Shown in pieces: positions 37,421-49,220 of a stretch of DNA of 64,000 bases. Under the pieces are notes generated by a model. The model ran no database searches. It was not told the DNA's origin and saw only the letters and a program-made list of their open reading frames with translations. The translations under genes and the position numbers were made by a program. The stretch is from Tribonema minus (taxonomy: Eukaryota > Sar > Xanthophyceae > Tribonematales > Tribonemataceae): NCBI GenBank assembly GCA_017506865.1, contig JAFCMP010000515.1, positions 124,001-188,000 on the forward strand. The letters are read 5' to 3'. The first letter of the stretch is position 1, and each line of letters opens with the position of its first letter.

Positions 37421-39251
37421 ATGGCGATACAGAGGTGCCTGGTGCTCGTGGCAGCGCTTTTCCTCAATGTCGTCACAATGGCCAGGTAAGCTTTCCTACG
37501 CTGATGTGTCGTAGCGTCGCTCTTCGACCGCTGGTACTCACTCAGGTGTGACTTGCTTCCTGCCGATGCCAGATGCTGGAGTCTGGGCAGTGCTTCTACA
37601 GCAGATTGCTCGAGATTATGGCGGCAGCTTCAGGGCTGTAGCTCGAGCGCGACCTGCAGCAGAGGAGCCAGGCGACCGAACTCCACTCGCGTGATCACGA
37701 TGAACAGGAGCAGAAAGGGGCAAGCTCAGATAGAAGACTTCAGCAAGGCCATGAACAAGGTTAAGGACTTCGTCGAGAATGTGCCACCATTAGCCCAGGA
37801 CCCGGGGCTGGGCGAAATACTGACCATCGCCAGGGCAGCAGACGCACGCAAGGCGCAAAATATCAACGCGCTGCGAGTGGCGCAGCTGACGATAGTGACC
37901 AACTTCATGGTGGTGTTGGAGGGGACCAGCCGACCGCAGAACCAGGCCATTGCCGCAAGCATTATTGAGGCCATGGAGGAGGAGCACGGCAGGGTTACCA
38001 AGCAGCAGGGCACGCCCGACAGGTCAGTGCCCTTGTTCAACTTCAAACTGCACTGAAGTGCACACTCGCAAATGCAATAGGGCATTGGATGCATCGCTAC
38101 ATGTGCAGTTGTGACCAGCACTGAATCGGTAGGGTTCAGTAAGCAAGCCCCATGGTGTGCCACTGAACGCATGGAGAGGCGTGTGGAGTCACGCATCGTT
38201 GTCAATCCGCACAGTTGCCGTCCAACAGCAGGCATTAGCTACGGTGGTGACATGCTGCATAGAAGGATGATGTACTTCTGGCAGTTTGTAATTGGCCCAT
38301 GCAGGGCTTGGCATGAGGCTGCGTGTAACGTAGGTGCCAGCACCTGTGCAGTCTTGGGGGTGTGTGTCTCATCGGTGATTGGTGCTGGTCATGTCAACGC
38401 TTCCAGACTTTCTCAGCCAACTTGAAACTGTAGTGGCCAACGTACTGTGTATGTGGAAGTGAATTATTTTTGTTGTAGGGTTTTGAAACCTGCTCGCTGT
38501 TGATTTTCTTGTATGTCCCTGACCCCGCTTGCTCTTGACTCGCCACGATGAACCGGTGCAGCACATGACAGTCATTCAGATGGCCGAATAGTGGAGTAGA
38601 GATGTTGTCAAATTTGGCAATTGCCTGACTTGTTGTGCATGTTGAAGACGCCATGGCCTTCTTGTCATGTCGCGTTACCTCGCAAGTCTTCAAACCCATC
38701 AATTCTTACAAAAAATTCAACGACTTGATGGCTTAGCAACCTTGCAGCTGATTGTCTGGCCGTACCGGCACATTGAAGCAAGTGACATTCACTATGCTGT
38801 GGGGCAGCGGAGTGCATCACCATACTGAAGGTTGCAGAGTGTATGGCGATGCATGCACTTCGCTTCACTTCTCAAGTCAACAACTGTGCACAGTGTGTTG
38901 TGTGGAGAAAACGAAACAATCTGAAAACATTTCGTCCTCAACATCCCCTCCAACTTAAGGTTAACTGGATTGCTCGCCACGACTATGCAAGTTCCTCTGA
39001 GACTGAAACATTGACGTGTTTTGTCCTGTGCCTCCCCTTGCTGCAGTGGTTGGATTCTGCTGGACTACGGAGACATCATTATTCACATTATGACGCCCAA
39101 GAGTCGCGCGTATTACGACCTTGAGACATTCTGGAGGGAGGGGGAGCGGGTGGACTTGTCAGGGGTGTTGGTGCCAAATACTGTGCCAAGCACAAGGGGC
39201 GGGGCGTCATTCTTGGATGAGGAAGATGAGGAGGACCCGTTCTGGTCATGA
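37421..39251 (+). CDS. RsfS/Iojap family ribosome-silencing factor, probably plastid-targeted
   Basis: Three exons, 37421-37485, 37546-38022 and 39047-39251, give 248 residues. The C-terminal half is the RsfS/Iojap domain: [52 protein letters not shown], then [18 protein letters not shown] and [15 protein letters not shown]. RsfS binds ribosomal protein uL14 on the large subunit of bacterial-type ribosomes and blocks subunit joining when translation should be low; eukaryotic members act in plastids or mitochondria. The N-terminus ([20 protein letters not shown]) is a strong hydrophobic signal-peptide-like segment, followed by a Ser/Arg/Ala-rich, acid-poor stretch to about residue 75. That two-part leader fits import into a plastid bounded by extra membranes. 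The tail is acidic ([12 protein letters not shown]). The 1,024-bp second intron has no recognised content. Confidence 0.9.
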
Positions 39252-40015
39252 GTGAAACTCCGACTCACGAGTAAGACTTGCAATGCCTTGTGGACAGTTG
39301 CGGCTGTGGCACACTCGACGTAGAGGTTTTTGTGCACAATTCATGGCTTCATGATGCACACATTGTCAATACACCAGATTCTACACCAGCAATGGTTGCA
39401 ATGAGAGGGATGTCTGCAATATCTGCAGTGGTGCAGTTGTTGCCTGTTTGTACCGTGGCGCAAGTGAGCTCGCTGACCAAGATTGGTTCATTATGCAGGG
39501 TCAACCAAGAGATGGTGTGTAAACATGCGCTGGTGGTGGCCAAGCATGTCCGCTACTGCTCAGCAGCTGCACATTCAAAACAGCGTAGGTGTCCTATGCA
39601 TTCGCATTCCTTGGGCTTACTCCTATGCACTGCGTCTCAAGGGCTTGCAGATCATTCTACCTGCTTTCCCAAGCAGGTTGTAAAGCAAATGCTACTTTGG
39701 TACATGCAATTGTCGCATTGCGGATATGCCATTCAGCACACAGCAGCCAGCAATATGCAGAGCAGAACGAAGCGACGAGATATTGTTGTGTCGGAGTATG
39801 TACTTGGAGAATGCACACAAGGCACGAGAGCGCTTTCCTTATTAGGGGTCTGTAAATGATTACTGCCGCAAAGCACACAATCGCTCAACCAGCGGCCCCA
39901 ACGCGCCCGTGACAGCCGACCGCCGAAGACAAAACAAATCACTTGGACCATATAAGCTTCTTAGAAAATGTGACGCACGAAAACACCCCCCCCTTCCCCC
40001 CCCCTAATCGCCCCC
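39252..40015. other. Convergent 3' region of RsfS and G-alpha 1, with C-homopolymers
   Basis: Both flanking genes end here. C runs of 8 and 9 lie at 39986-39993 and 39996-40004, so the G-alpha 1 transcript is very G-rich just after its stop codon. Open frames at 39278-39859 appear non-coding. Confidence 0.5.
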
Positions 40016-43000
40016 TCACGCAAACCCCGAGCCTCGCAACGAGTCCTTGAGTATGATGTCCTTGCACGCGCCGAATACGCGGTCCACGTTCTGCGTGTCC
40101 GTCGCGCAGACGACGTGTACGTAGATGTCCTTCTTGAAGCTGCCCTTCTGTGCGAGGAACTTATCCATGAAGTACTTGATGCCTGCGTCGACGTCCTTGG
40201 CGGGTCCGCTGTAGTCCTTGAACGCGGGCACCGAGTTGATGGCCACCTTCTTGACCTTAGCCTCGTACAGGTCGCGCTTGTTGAGCAGCAGGATGATGCT
40301 GGAGCTCTGGAAGTACTTGTTGTTGCACGTGTCCGCAAACAGCGTCAGCGCCTCGTTGACGCGGTTGGTGTTGGCGTCCTCTGGTAGGGTGGGGGGTTGC
40401 GGGTGGTGGGTCAGGATAGGGCACGCGCATGTGCATGGAATGAACACTGCTGTCTGCCATTGTACAACAAGCGCCTTTTGACATGCTCGTACTTCCCAGT
40501 GGGAAATGAGTTGAAGATGAAGACAAGTGCTGTAAATACTTCAAAGCCACACGCTGAATCATGCAAGCATCACTGACGCTACGTAACGCAAGGTACCATG
40601 CACCGGCTGTGACTCTTACATGCTTGACACAGCATTGCCTTGCCATGAGAATCGGCACCTCGTTCTCAGCACACTGAACAACGCGCAATTTCAGGTGTGT
40701 CATGTGACATGCGTTACAAATGCATCACGTTACAGCTGGCGATAATGTGCAAACACTACTTTATGTGAGGCGGCAAAGGTATCATACGCAGCAGATTCTC
40801 CACTCACCAAATAGTGACTGGTCGTACTCCGAGATACTCGCAACGAAGAGGACAGCGGTGACGTTGTCGAAGCAGTGAATCCACTTCTTGCGCTCGTTCC
40901 GTTGGCCGCCAACGTCGTACATCTCAAACGTCGTGCCGTCAATGACATAGCGGTCGGTCACAATGCCTGTGGTCCGTACGCGTGTGTACACCATGTCCTG
41001 AGAGCAGAGGCAGAAGAGGGGCACAAATGTTGGTCACGCGCAGTGGCAGTGCTGTGGTCATGTGACGAAGTTCAGCGTCTTGTGTTGCAGGTACTTGTGC
41101 AAGCAGTTCATACCAACAAGGCCTGAGGCTCATGCTCAGTGTGCACTTGTACCTGTGAACGCTCATTGGACGCACGTGTACTTTTGGAGCACACATACAA
41201 CGATGTCAATTTCTACCATGGGTCCCAAAAATGTCACTTTTGTTTCTGCTGAATACATACAACCTGCCTCAACCACTGACTGTACCTCAGCGACCGATAG
41301 CCAATGTGTTGAAGTTGCTGCTTCGGAGCCCATTGGCGTATCACACAATCATACCAGTATTGGCAAGCGCCATTGTGTCCAGTTTTGTTGATGATGTGGT
41401 GATGTAAATGCCAGGAACAGACGTACGCGTCGCCAAGCAAGCATGCAGAATGGTGGGTGAAGACGGTCAACCCTAGTTGCTGCAATATGCTAACCCTAAC
41501 CCTGACACAATTTCAACTCGTGTCATGGAGCGCACTGCTGCAACAGAGCATGAAGCTAAACTGAATGCCAGCAGCAGCACGGTCCCAGTTGCGCTGCGCC
41601 CATATAGCGTTATCAACCTCCATTTCGTTACCAGCACCGCATCATGTCAGCCAGAGCATCACACTGGCTTTGAGTACCATTGGCAGAGCACAACAGCGAG
41701 CAGACAGTGAGCATCATGAGGAGCGTTTCGGGATTGGGTCACAAGCAGTGCCCCGCCATCCGCTAACCTAGTCGTGGTACGCCCTAGCTGTCATTGCCGC
41801 AAGCATGTACGATCAGGGCTGATGATGACAATGATGTACGCACCCTCTTACCCAGATACTTTTGACAACGCTCAGTACAGCCTCCGATCCTCTCCATCAA
41901 TATCTACTCGCATCATGACAACAGCAGTGCAGCGACGGCGCCATGAAGATGTACTGCTCAATTCAATCATCAATGTCTCACAAAAAGTGGCAGTGGGTAT
42001 GTAGGTATGTGTGTAAGTATACTTTGAAGTATACGCATGCGTACCTGCGGTGTGGCCGTGTAGTCCGCTGCTGAGATGCGGTCCAGCGCGTCAAAGAAGA
42101 ACTTGACAGACTCCACTATCTGGTACTCCGCCTGCTTCTCCCACACGCCCTGCACCACCGGGTCATTCCACACCTCCTTGAGCGCCTTGCCCAGTGGAGG
42201 GTCTATCACCGCTGACTCCTCACATGATTTGACCGTTTCAAATGCGTCCACTGCCCGCAGTTGGCCCTCCAAATTTCGGTGCTCCACCTGGAGCAGCAGC
42301 GCAACGGCCAGACGAAAATTGTGACTGGAACAACCATAATACTCAAGTTGAAGTTGCAAACCTCGCGTCCAGTGTTCTTGTGCACCTATGCCAGATACAT
42401 GGTGCTTCTTGAACATCGTTCTGCCATTCAAAATGTTCTGTACATGAGGACATGATCAGAGCCAAGGAAGCCTTCAAGAAGGGCATGCTGTGCAGAGTAT
42501 GCACATGGCAGAAAACCAGCGGTAGGCGTGTAAACAAATGGCAGCACCCACGACAGCGAGCATACCTAATTGCTGAGCGCTGCCAACATGCACGCACAAG
42601 CTGCCAAAACCGCTGGGCCTGGCAGACTTTCATGCTGACAGCGAAGACGTGAACATTACGCAACCAACAAACATTGTCAGAGACTATCCAGCTGGTGTCA
42701 TTTCGAACCGAGACTCGTTTCAACAGAGGCAGTGCCATTGATTACCTGCGCCACCAGCGTCTTCATCGCAATGATGGTGTTCTGGTAGACAATGGGCGTG
42801 AGCAGGCGTCTATCCTCATCGGTTATGACGCCGTGCAGTATTTTCATCTGCTTGAATATGGTGCTTTTGCCACTCTCGCCCGCCCCCAGCAGCAGCAGCT
42901 TCACTTTTTCCTGTTGTGTACAAACGACAGAGGCAAGCATTGTGATGCATGCTGGCTGAAGCCACAGCTAACATACCTAGGCCTCATCCGCCTCACTCAC

Positions 43001-44187
43001 ACGTGCTGGTGAAGAATTATGGTACTAACACGTGTCTATGCAGATGACACATGAGGCCATGCACCGCATCTCTGTGACCACTGCAGTGCAGCAGTCAGCA
43101 GCGCAGCAACATTTGCTTCAGAGGTGATTGAAAATGTTTCCCACGACTCTGAAGCAGTGCATAGCCTACATACCTGCCCCCTGATCCAGCGTGCATTGTA
43201 CCTACGTCTTCTCATTGATTGTGCTATCAACACTGCATAACACGCACCCATAGACAGTGAAAGGAAACAATGATGTATTATTAGAGCTGCTGCATGCCAT
43301 ACGGCTCACAAAAATGGGTGCATTGGATCAAAAAATGGTGTTCGCTTTGATCGCTCCTGTACACGGGTTGTACTCTAGATTGAAGCTGCATTGGCGACCA
43401 CAGTGGAGCGCCGCCCAAGCAGCTCTCTGCGCAGATCTAGAACTTGACGCTTTGCAACTGATGCTACCCAATGCAACCTCATGATTTTTTGTACTTCAAG
43501 TGCCTGTTACAGGTCAAAACAGCATCCCGATGAGACACCTGTACGACAACATCCTGCTGAAACGGACAAAGTGCACGCCTTCCAGTTGAACCTGGACATG
43601 GCCCCACAAGAGCAACTATTTGTTCACTGCACTACGGAATCGCCATTCACAGCTATGACACACAAAAGCAATAACGCACATGTTGAGTTTAGTTGAACAA
43701 AGAACACAATTTTCACAACAACGAGTGCGGAAAAGCAGGTGCTAAGTAGTTCTTGTACGAATGCTGATGAAGAGCAAGAGCTTACAAGAGGTTTACACTG
43801 GATCTCCCCGTAACGTCTGTTGCACGAAAAAGTCATCAGCTGATAGGGCTGATCCACTCTGGTGCTTCAGGCTGAGTGTTGAATATGATGTTGAGTGTGC
43901 CGCAGATTGCGTACATAGCTGCAGGTCCTCAAAGCGGTAGCAAGAAGGAATTGCTGGAGCCGCAGAGTCACACTTCTGCCTTCATGTATGCCTAGTACAC
44001 ACAAGAGCATCACGGTAGGTGGCACGCAATCCGATGGCCGCTGTGCGCCGACTGCTATGCAAGGTTACATTCAGTCGAAATTCACCTGCTCCTTGCGAAA
44101 GTCGGCAGCGGCCTTGGCGTCTATCGCCTGGCTCTCTTTCGTCGCGTGCTCATCCTGCGGGGCAGCTCCGCCCAAACACGCACCCAT
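40016..44187 (-). CDS. Heterotrimeric G-protein alpha subunit (paralog 1)
   Basis: Five exons, 44086-44187, 42746-42910, 42045-42287, 40808-40997 and 40016-40380, give 354 residues, the usual G-alpha length. The N-terminus MGAC offers Gly2 for myristoylation and Cys4 for palmitoylation, so it should sit at the inner plasma membrane. GTPase motifs: P-loop GAGESGKST (43-51), switch [10 protein letters not shown] with the catalytic Arg178, switch [14 protein letters not shown] with Gln202, NKRD (about 267-270), CATDT. The helical domain ([11 protein letters not shown]...) lies between P-loop and switch I. G-alpha subunits relay receptor or other signals by GTP-dependent release of beta-gamma. 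The C-terminus ends SGFA, with Ser where G-alpha-i has the ADP-ribosylated Cys at position -4. The only intron shared in position with paralog 2 is the one after SLFG. Confidence 0.95.
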
Positions 44188-45155
44188 CGCAGCTCCGCCG
44201 TGCGACCCACCCCCTCAGATTCCACTCCGGACAGGCTACTGACTTCTTCTACGCTGCCCCTGTTGGCATGAGCAAAGCATAGCGCGGCAGCGAGTTTGAT
44301 CATAAGAAGAGAGTCACCTCGCATAATAATAAAGCGAAGAAAGAGTTTCGACCAAGGCAGCGACAACATAGCCATGTACTGAAGCGCATCATGGTCGTCA
44401 TAAAGTGCATGAAAGCGCGGCCTGTCAGCAGGCCTCGGTGTCAGCACGCTCTAGCGCAAAAAAGCACGAGCATCCGCTCACAAATGCCGACTTCTCTTTC
44501 TTACCTCGCAGCTGCACGCCAGCCCGCCACACACCAGCACGCTCTCGCTCCTGCGAGCGATGGCACAGCACCTCGCCTAGATGATCGGCGCGCTCCAGGA
44601 CCGCCGAGATGCGTCTTCTAAACAAAACTCGCAGAGGTATGCAATGCAGTCCAGTCCAAGGTCAGCAATGAACTCTTTGCGAACTCCCTCAAACGTAACT
44701 GCCCATCAGAAACAGTTGGCTCGTTGGGGCAACGACAAACCACGCGGGCAAGGCACCAAAGCGCAGCGCACCACTTGTCCCGCAGGCAAATATTGAGGGA
44801 ATCAGGCAGGACAGCTCTGTGCATACGTGCCTCACCAGCTTGCGAACGGTGGCACGGCACTTACGGAGTCGGCGTGGGCATCATCTCCAGCCAGCCGTGT
44901 GGTGGAAGGGGCTTGAGGGGAGAGACAGCAGAGCAGGGGGTTGCTGGCGGCCTCTGCGCAAGGTGAGGCACCAACGCCAGACCTGAGTCGATGGCGGTCA
45001 TCAGATAAGCCGGCAACACTGTGCAGTTGGATGACGACGTTGCTGTCACAAAACTTATCTGTCCCGTGGCGTGACTTGTTCGTGCCACACGCAGGCACGC
45101 CCCAGTGGAGTCGTCGCCGCCACGCCGGAAACAGCTCCCTGTGAGCTTGTAAAGG
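44188..45155. promoter_or_regulatory. Divergent intergenic region between the two G-alpha genes
   Basis: The ATGs at 44187 (-) and 45156 (+) face away from each other across 968 bp, so this interval contains both promoters. Open frames here are short and unrecognised. No core promoter element could be identified by eye. Confidence 0.5.
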
Positions 45156-47461
45156 ATGGGAGCATGCGGGGCGAAGCTGAGTGCGGAGGAGAAGGAGGCC
45201 ATAAGGAAAAACAAAGAGGTAGAGGCCATAGCGGCTGAAGCCTACCGCAAGGAAAGGGAGAAGATTAAGCTGCTGCTTCTTGGCGCAGGAGAATCAGGTC
45301 AGCTCTTGGCAAGCAATCAGCCCCAATTGCCAGACCCCAGAAGCAGTGTGAATGTCACAATAGACAAAGCAGGAATGACCAATTTGTTGCTACTCTGAGG
45401 CACTCTGCCGACACACGAAGCATCTCCTGCATACGCCGTGCTGCAAGGAACGCTGGCGGCACATGTACAAACAATCTGAGACCCGGCCCAGCCTCATTAG
45501 AGGCGTCGTAGTAGCCAACACTGGTGTCAGATGCTAACAGCGTTTGTGCACCAAGGTGCCAACGCGTGCATCTCAGTGACAGTTGCAGTATAAACGAGCG
45601 CTGCGCTTCAATACTTGAGCGTGCCGATTGCCCGATCTCGCCCGCCGTAATGAGTGCATCGCCCTGCTTGCCAACACAGACTCAGCGCTCAACACGTATG
45701 TGCTGCATCGCGCTGCGCTCTCGCGTGCAGGTAAAAGCACAGTCTTCAAGCAAATGAAGATCTTGTACGGCGTCATGACGGACGAGGAGAAACGGCAGAT
45801 ACGACCGGTCGTCTACAACAACACGCTCGTCTCCATGAAGACCCTGGTGGACCAGGTCTCCATCTGGAACCTGGACGGCACCGTGGTTGCGCAAGAAGCG
45901 TTCCACACCGTCAAGGCCACGGACGAGGCGGCCGTCATAGACGTTGCCCTCGGCACCGCGCTCAAGGCGCTGTGGGTGGACCCCGGCATACTGGGCGTCT
46001 GGGAGCGGCGCAGCGAGTTCCAAATCGTGGAGTCCGTCAAGTTCTACTTTGGCGAGCTGGACCGCATCATGCAGCCCGACTACCTGCCGAGTCAGCAGGA
46101 CGTGCTGTACGCGCGGGTACGGACGAGCGGCATCGTGACGGAGCGCTACGAGATCGACTCCACGACGTTCGAGATGTACGACGTCGGCGGCCAGCGCAAC
46201 GAGCGCAAGAAGTGGATCCACTGCTTCGACGACGTCACGGCCGTCATCTTCGTCAGCGCGCTGTCCGAGTACGACCAGTCGCTATTTGGTGAGTCGCGAG
46301 TCTCAAGTCTTGAGTGATGTGTGCATTGCTGTCTGGTTGGAGGCATGAGTGCTGCTGTCATTGGGTGCCCTCAGAATGCTGTGTAAAGGGCGGTGCTGCG
46401 TTGAGTGAAGGCGCGTGCTGCATGTGACGGTGTTTGAGCTATGGTCATGCTTGACAAATGGCAATACATAGGGGAATTGACAATGACTATGATTGTGTTG
46501 ATGGCACTCTGATGAATCGCACAGAATGTTGCACATTGTGACATCATGGCACCCCAAACCAGCAGGGGGCCAAGCAGGTCAGGCACAATCACATCATTCT
46601 CGCTGCTGCATATTTATATGCCTATCGTCATGAGCGCCAGGTTTTAGCGCGGCACTCACTCGATTCCATGGTCTTCACATCATTTGTGTGGCGCTGCAGA
46701 GGACGCCACCACCAACCGCATGGTGGAAGCCATCGAGCTATTTGGCGAGATCTGCAACAACCGCTACTTCCAGGACTCCTCCATGATCCTCTTCCTAAAC
46801 AAGAAGGACTTGTATGAAGACAAGATCAAGAAGGTGGACATCAAGTCCATCGACGCATTCTCCGACTTCCCCGGTGGGCTGGGGGACGCCGAGAAGGGCA
46901 TTGAGTACTTCACAGGTGAGGTTGCAGCTCGAGGTACTGGAGTACATGTGCGCAACTTCAAGTTGATTGCTCGTGTAGTTGACGCCTGCGTGCAGTGAGA
47001 AAGTGCATCTTGGAGCACGGAGCCCAATGCTGCCCGCACTGACCATGAGCGCTGACACGAGTAGGCACCGCTCAGCTTTGGCGCTCACTACACAGATTGC
47101 CCCTACTCCCTGCAGGTGCAGCTACACAAGAAGGTGACTGCTGCCCTTGCAGACCAGTGGCGCTGCCCTCGCGTGATGATTACAAAGCCAACTACAGTGC
47201 TCAGCATGGTGTCTGCCGCCGCATTCACGCTGCTGTGCCGCGCGCAAATCCTTGATCTCAATCATGGCTCCTGACGGCTGCTACGTGCATGCGTGCCGCG
47301 TGCCGCCTGCAGGCCTGTTCCTCGCCGTCAACACCAACCCCGCACGGTGCATCTACTCGTACGTGACCTGCGCCACCGACACCGACAACGTCAACAAGGT
47401 CTTCAGCGCGTGCAAAGACATCATACTCAGAGGCAACCTCAAGGACAGCGGTTTCATCTGA
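45156..47461 (+). CDS. Heterotrimeric G-protein alpha subunit (paralog 2)
   Basis: Four exons, 45156-45297, 45731-46288, 46700-46915 and 47313-47461, give 354 residues. It begins [16 protein letters not shown] (Gly2 myristoylation and Cys4 palmitoylation sites). It has P-loop GAGESGKST at 43-51, split by the first intron between Ser47 and Gly48; Arg178 in [14 protein letters not shown] at 198-202; NKKD; and TCATDT. The C-terminus is NLKDSGFI, again with Ser at position -4. The helical and most of the GTPase domain is one 558-nt exon, unlike paralog 1, where the same region is split in three. The last join gives [20 protein letters not shown], matching the family's FL..N.NP...IY...TC pattern. 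The protein is closely similar to paralog 1 through switch II ([16 protein letters not shown] in both) but differs widely in the helical domain. Confidence 0.95.
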
Positions 47462-49220
47462 TGGGCCCTCCGCAGCAGGGGGCGGCGAGATAAGGGGGGC
47501 ACGTAGAACGGGGGTGGTGGGGGGGGGGGAGGGGGCGTTTGAACAACAAAGCGGGGCTGCGTGCGCGGGAACCACCCGCTGCCACGCCCTATCAGTGATA
47601 CCCATACCTGCCTCCCATGTTGTCTGGCCTTGTGTGTAAGCGTAAGCGTACCAAGCTTGGAGCGCCCTGCCCCCGTGCAACTGTATACGGTGGCTCATTC
47701 GCTGAGGGGGGGGGGGGGGGGCAGCGTGGTTTGGGGGGGTGGGGGTCATCAGCGCTGGGGTCCCTCAGCGGACACGGAGGGTGGGGCGCGTGCACATACC
47801 TCAAGTCTTGTTTCCGGTGTTCAAAAAGAAGAATCCCAACAGACGCACATGTGGCTGCACGCTGCTGCTTCTCGTCTTTGAGAGTGTGGTGCTGTGTTGT
47901 GCAAGATGTATTAACGCGTGCGAAAGCGCGCGCTTGAGCCTGCACATGCCATGTTGTGCTGCACGATCATTTTGTGTCAGATCTGTTGTTGTGTGTGTTC
48001 CACATGCATTAGCCATGTATTGAACGTGAGTGTAGAATGGTGCGGAGGCGTACACTCCCATGGAGGCCAAGTACAAGTACACTACAACTATGACCAGATA
48101 ACGGCTTTGCTCAAGTTCTCATTCATACTTGTGCTTGAGGCTGAGAGTAACGCAAGCTCTGGCAGGCGGCTGCTAGTGGAGCATATATATACCTCTGCAC
48201 GCGGAAGCATGTCAAGTTTATGCTGGTTTGACACTGAAGAGCACGATTCATGTGCCACAGAACGTAAATGCTTAGGTTATCGTCAGGGTTAAGCTCGACA
48301 TGGCTTGCTGACAAAGAGGGGCACCCACTTTCGGTGATGAATCCGCTTGCACTTAGACTGCCCGCTGCATATAGGTGCGCCTGTGATGTTGCCGCATTAT
48401 CTGAACACTTCTTGGTGTGGAATGAGCAGAGCAGGCCATGAGCGCCATATTGTCATGCCAGTGACTTGGCGTTCGAGGTGAGGCATTGCTCAGTAAATCT
48501 AACCTGAGTCCCCTCGACCGCGCCCGAAGCTCGGTAGTCGACCCCTTACTTCAACATACACATGTAGGTTGTAAGATGAATCAAACTGCTTACTCAAGCT
48601 AGCCGTTCTCAGCGCAGTCTGCTGTAGAAAGCACACAGTCAATGATCTTGTTCAGGGGCGCATATTGTCAACGCATGCAAAATAGCACTGGAATGACCGA
48701 GTCAAGCCCGCAATCAATGGTGGGTGATTGATTGCTACAGAACGCAGAGAACAGCAACAAGCGAGATGGCTTCATATTGCATCGGCCAGGATAAAGAGCA
48801 TGCCTGTCAGGTCAGGTGGTTCATTATGTATTCTTGTCTGTTGCCCTGCGCACAACAGCTCCAGCGCAAAGGAGGGGAGGCGTGCACCAGCACAGCACTG
48901 CAGCAACAGGTTGTTTTTCCATGTCAGGAATGCCATCAGATCATCAAAGTCACATGGCAAAGGCAGCAACCGAGTTTCAACTCAGTCCCGTGCAGGGGGT
49001 GCACGTAAAGCCTGCTAGGCCCCCCTGCAAAAACCTCCGCTGAGACGCACGTTCTTCTCAACACAAAAGAGCACAGTCACTCTGTGATGTCGGGAGCTCT
49101 TCAAACCAAGTCTTCACCAGGCGTGCACGATGCGACGCGCACGCGGGAAGACTGCTATGTATACAACACTGCCGCAGCGGCATGAGCGCTGCCTTCTCTA
49201 GAAGTTCGGCTACTGTAACT
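47462..49220. other. Convergent 3' region with long G-homopolymers, no supported gene
   Basis: This is the region between the stops of G-alpha 2 and the aspartic protease. G runs at 47519-47529 (11) and 47706-47721 (16) lie close to the G-alpha 2 stop. Open frames in 47561-48292 and 48724-49018 lack recognisable domains. Confidence 0.5.
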
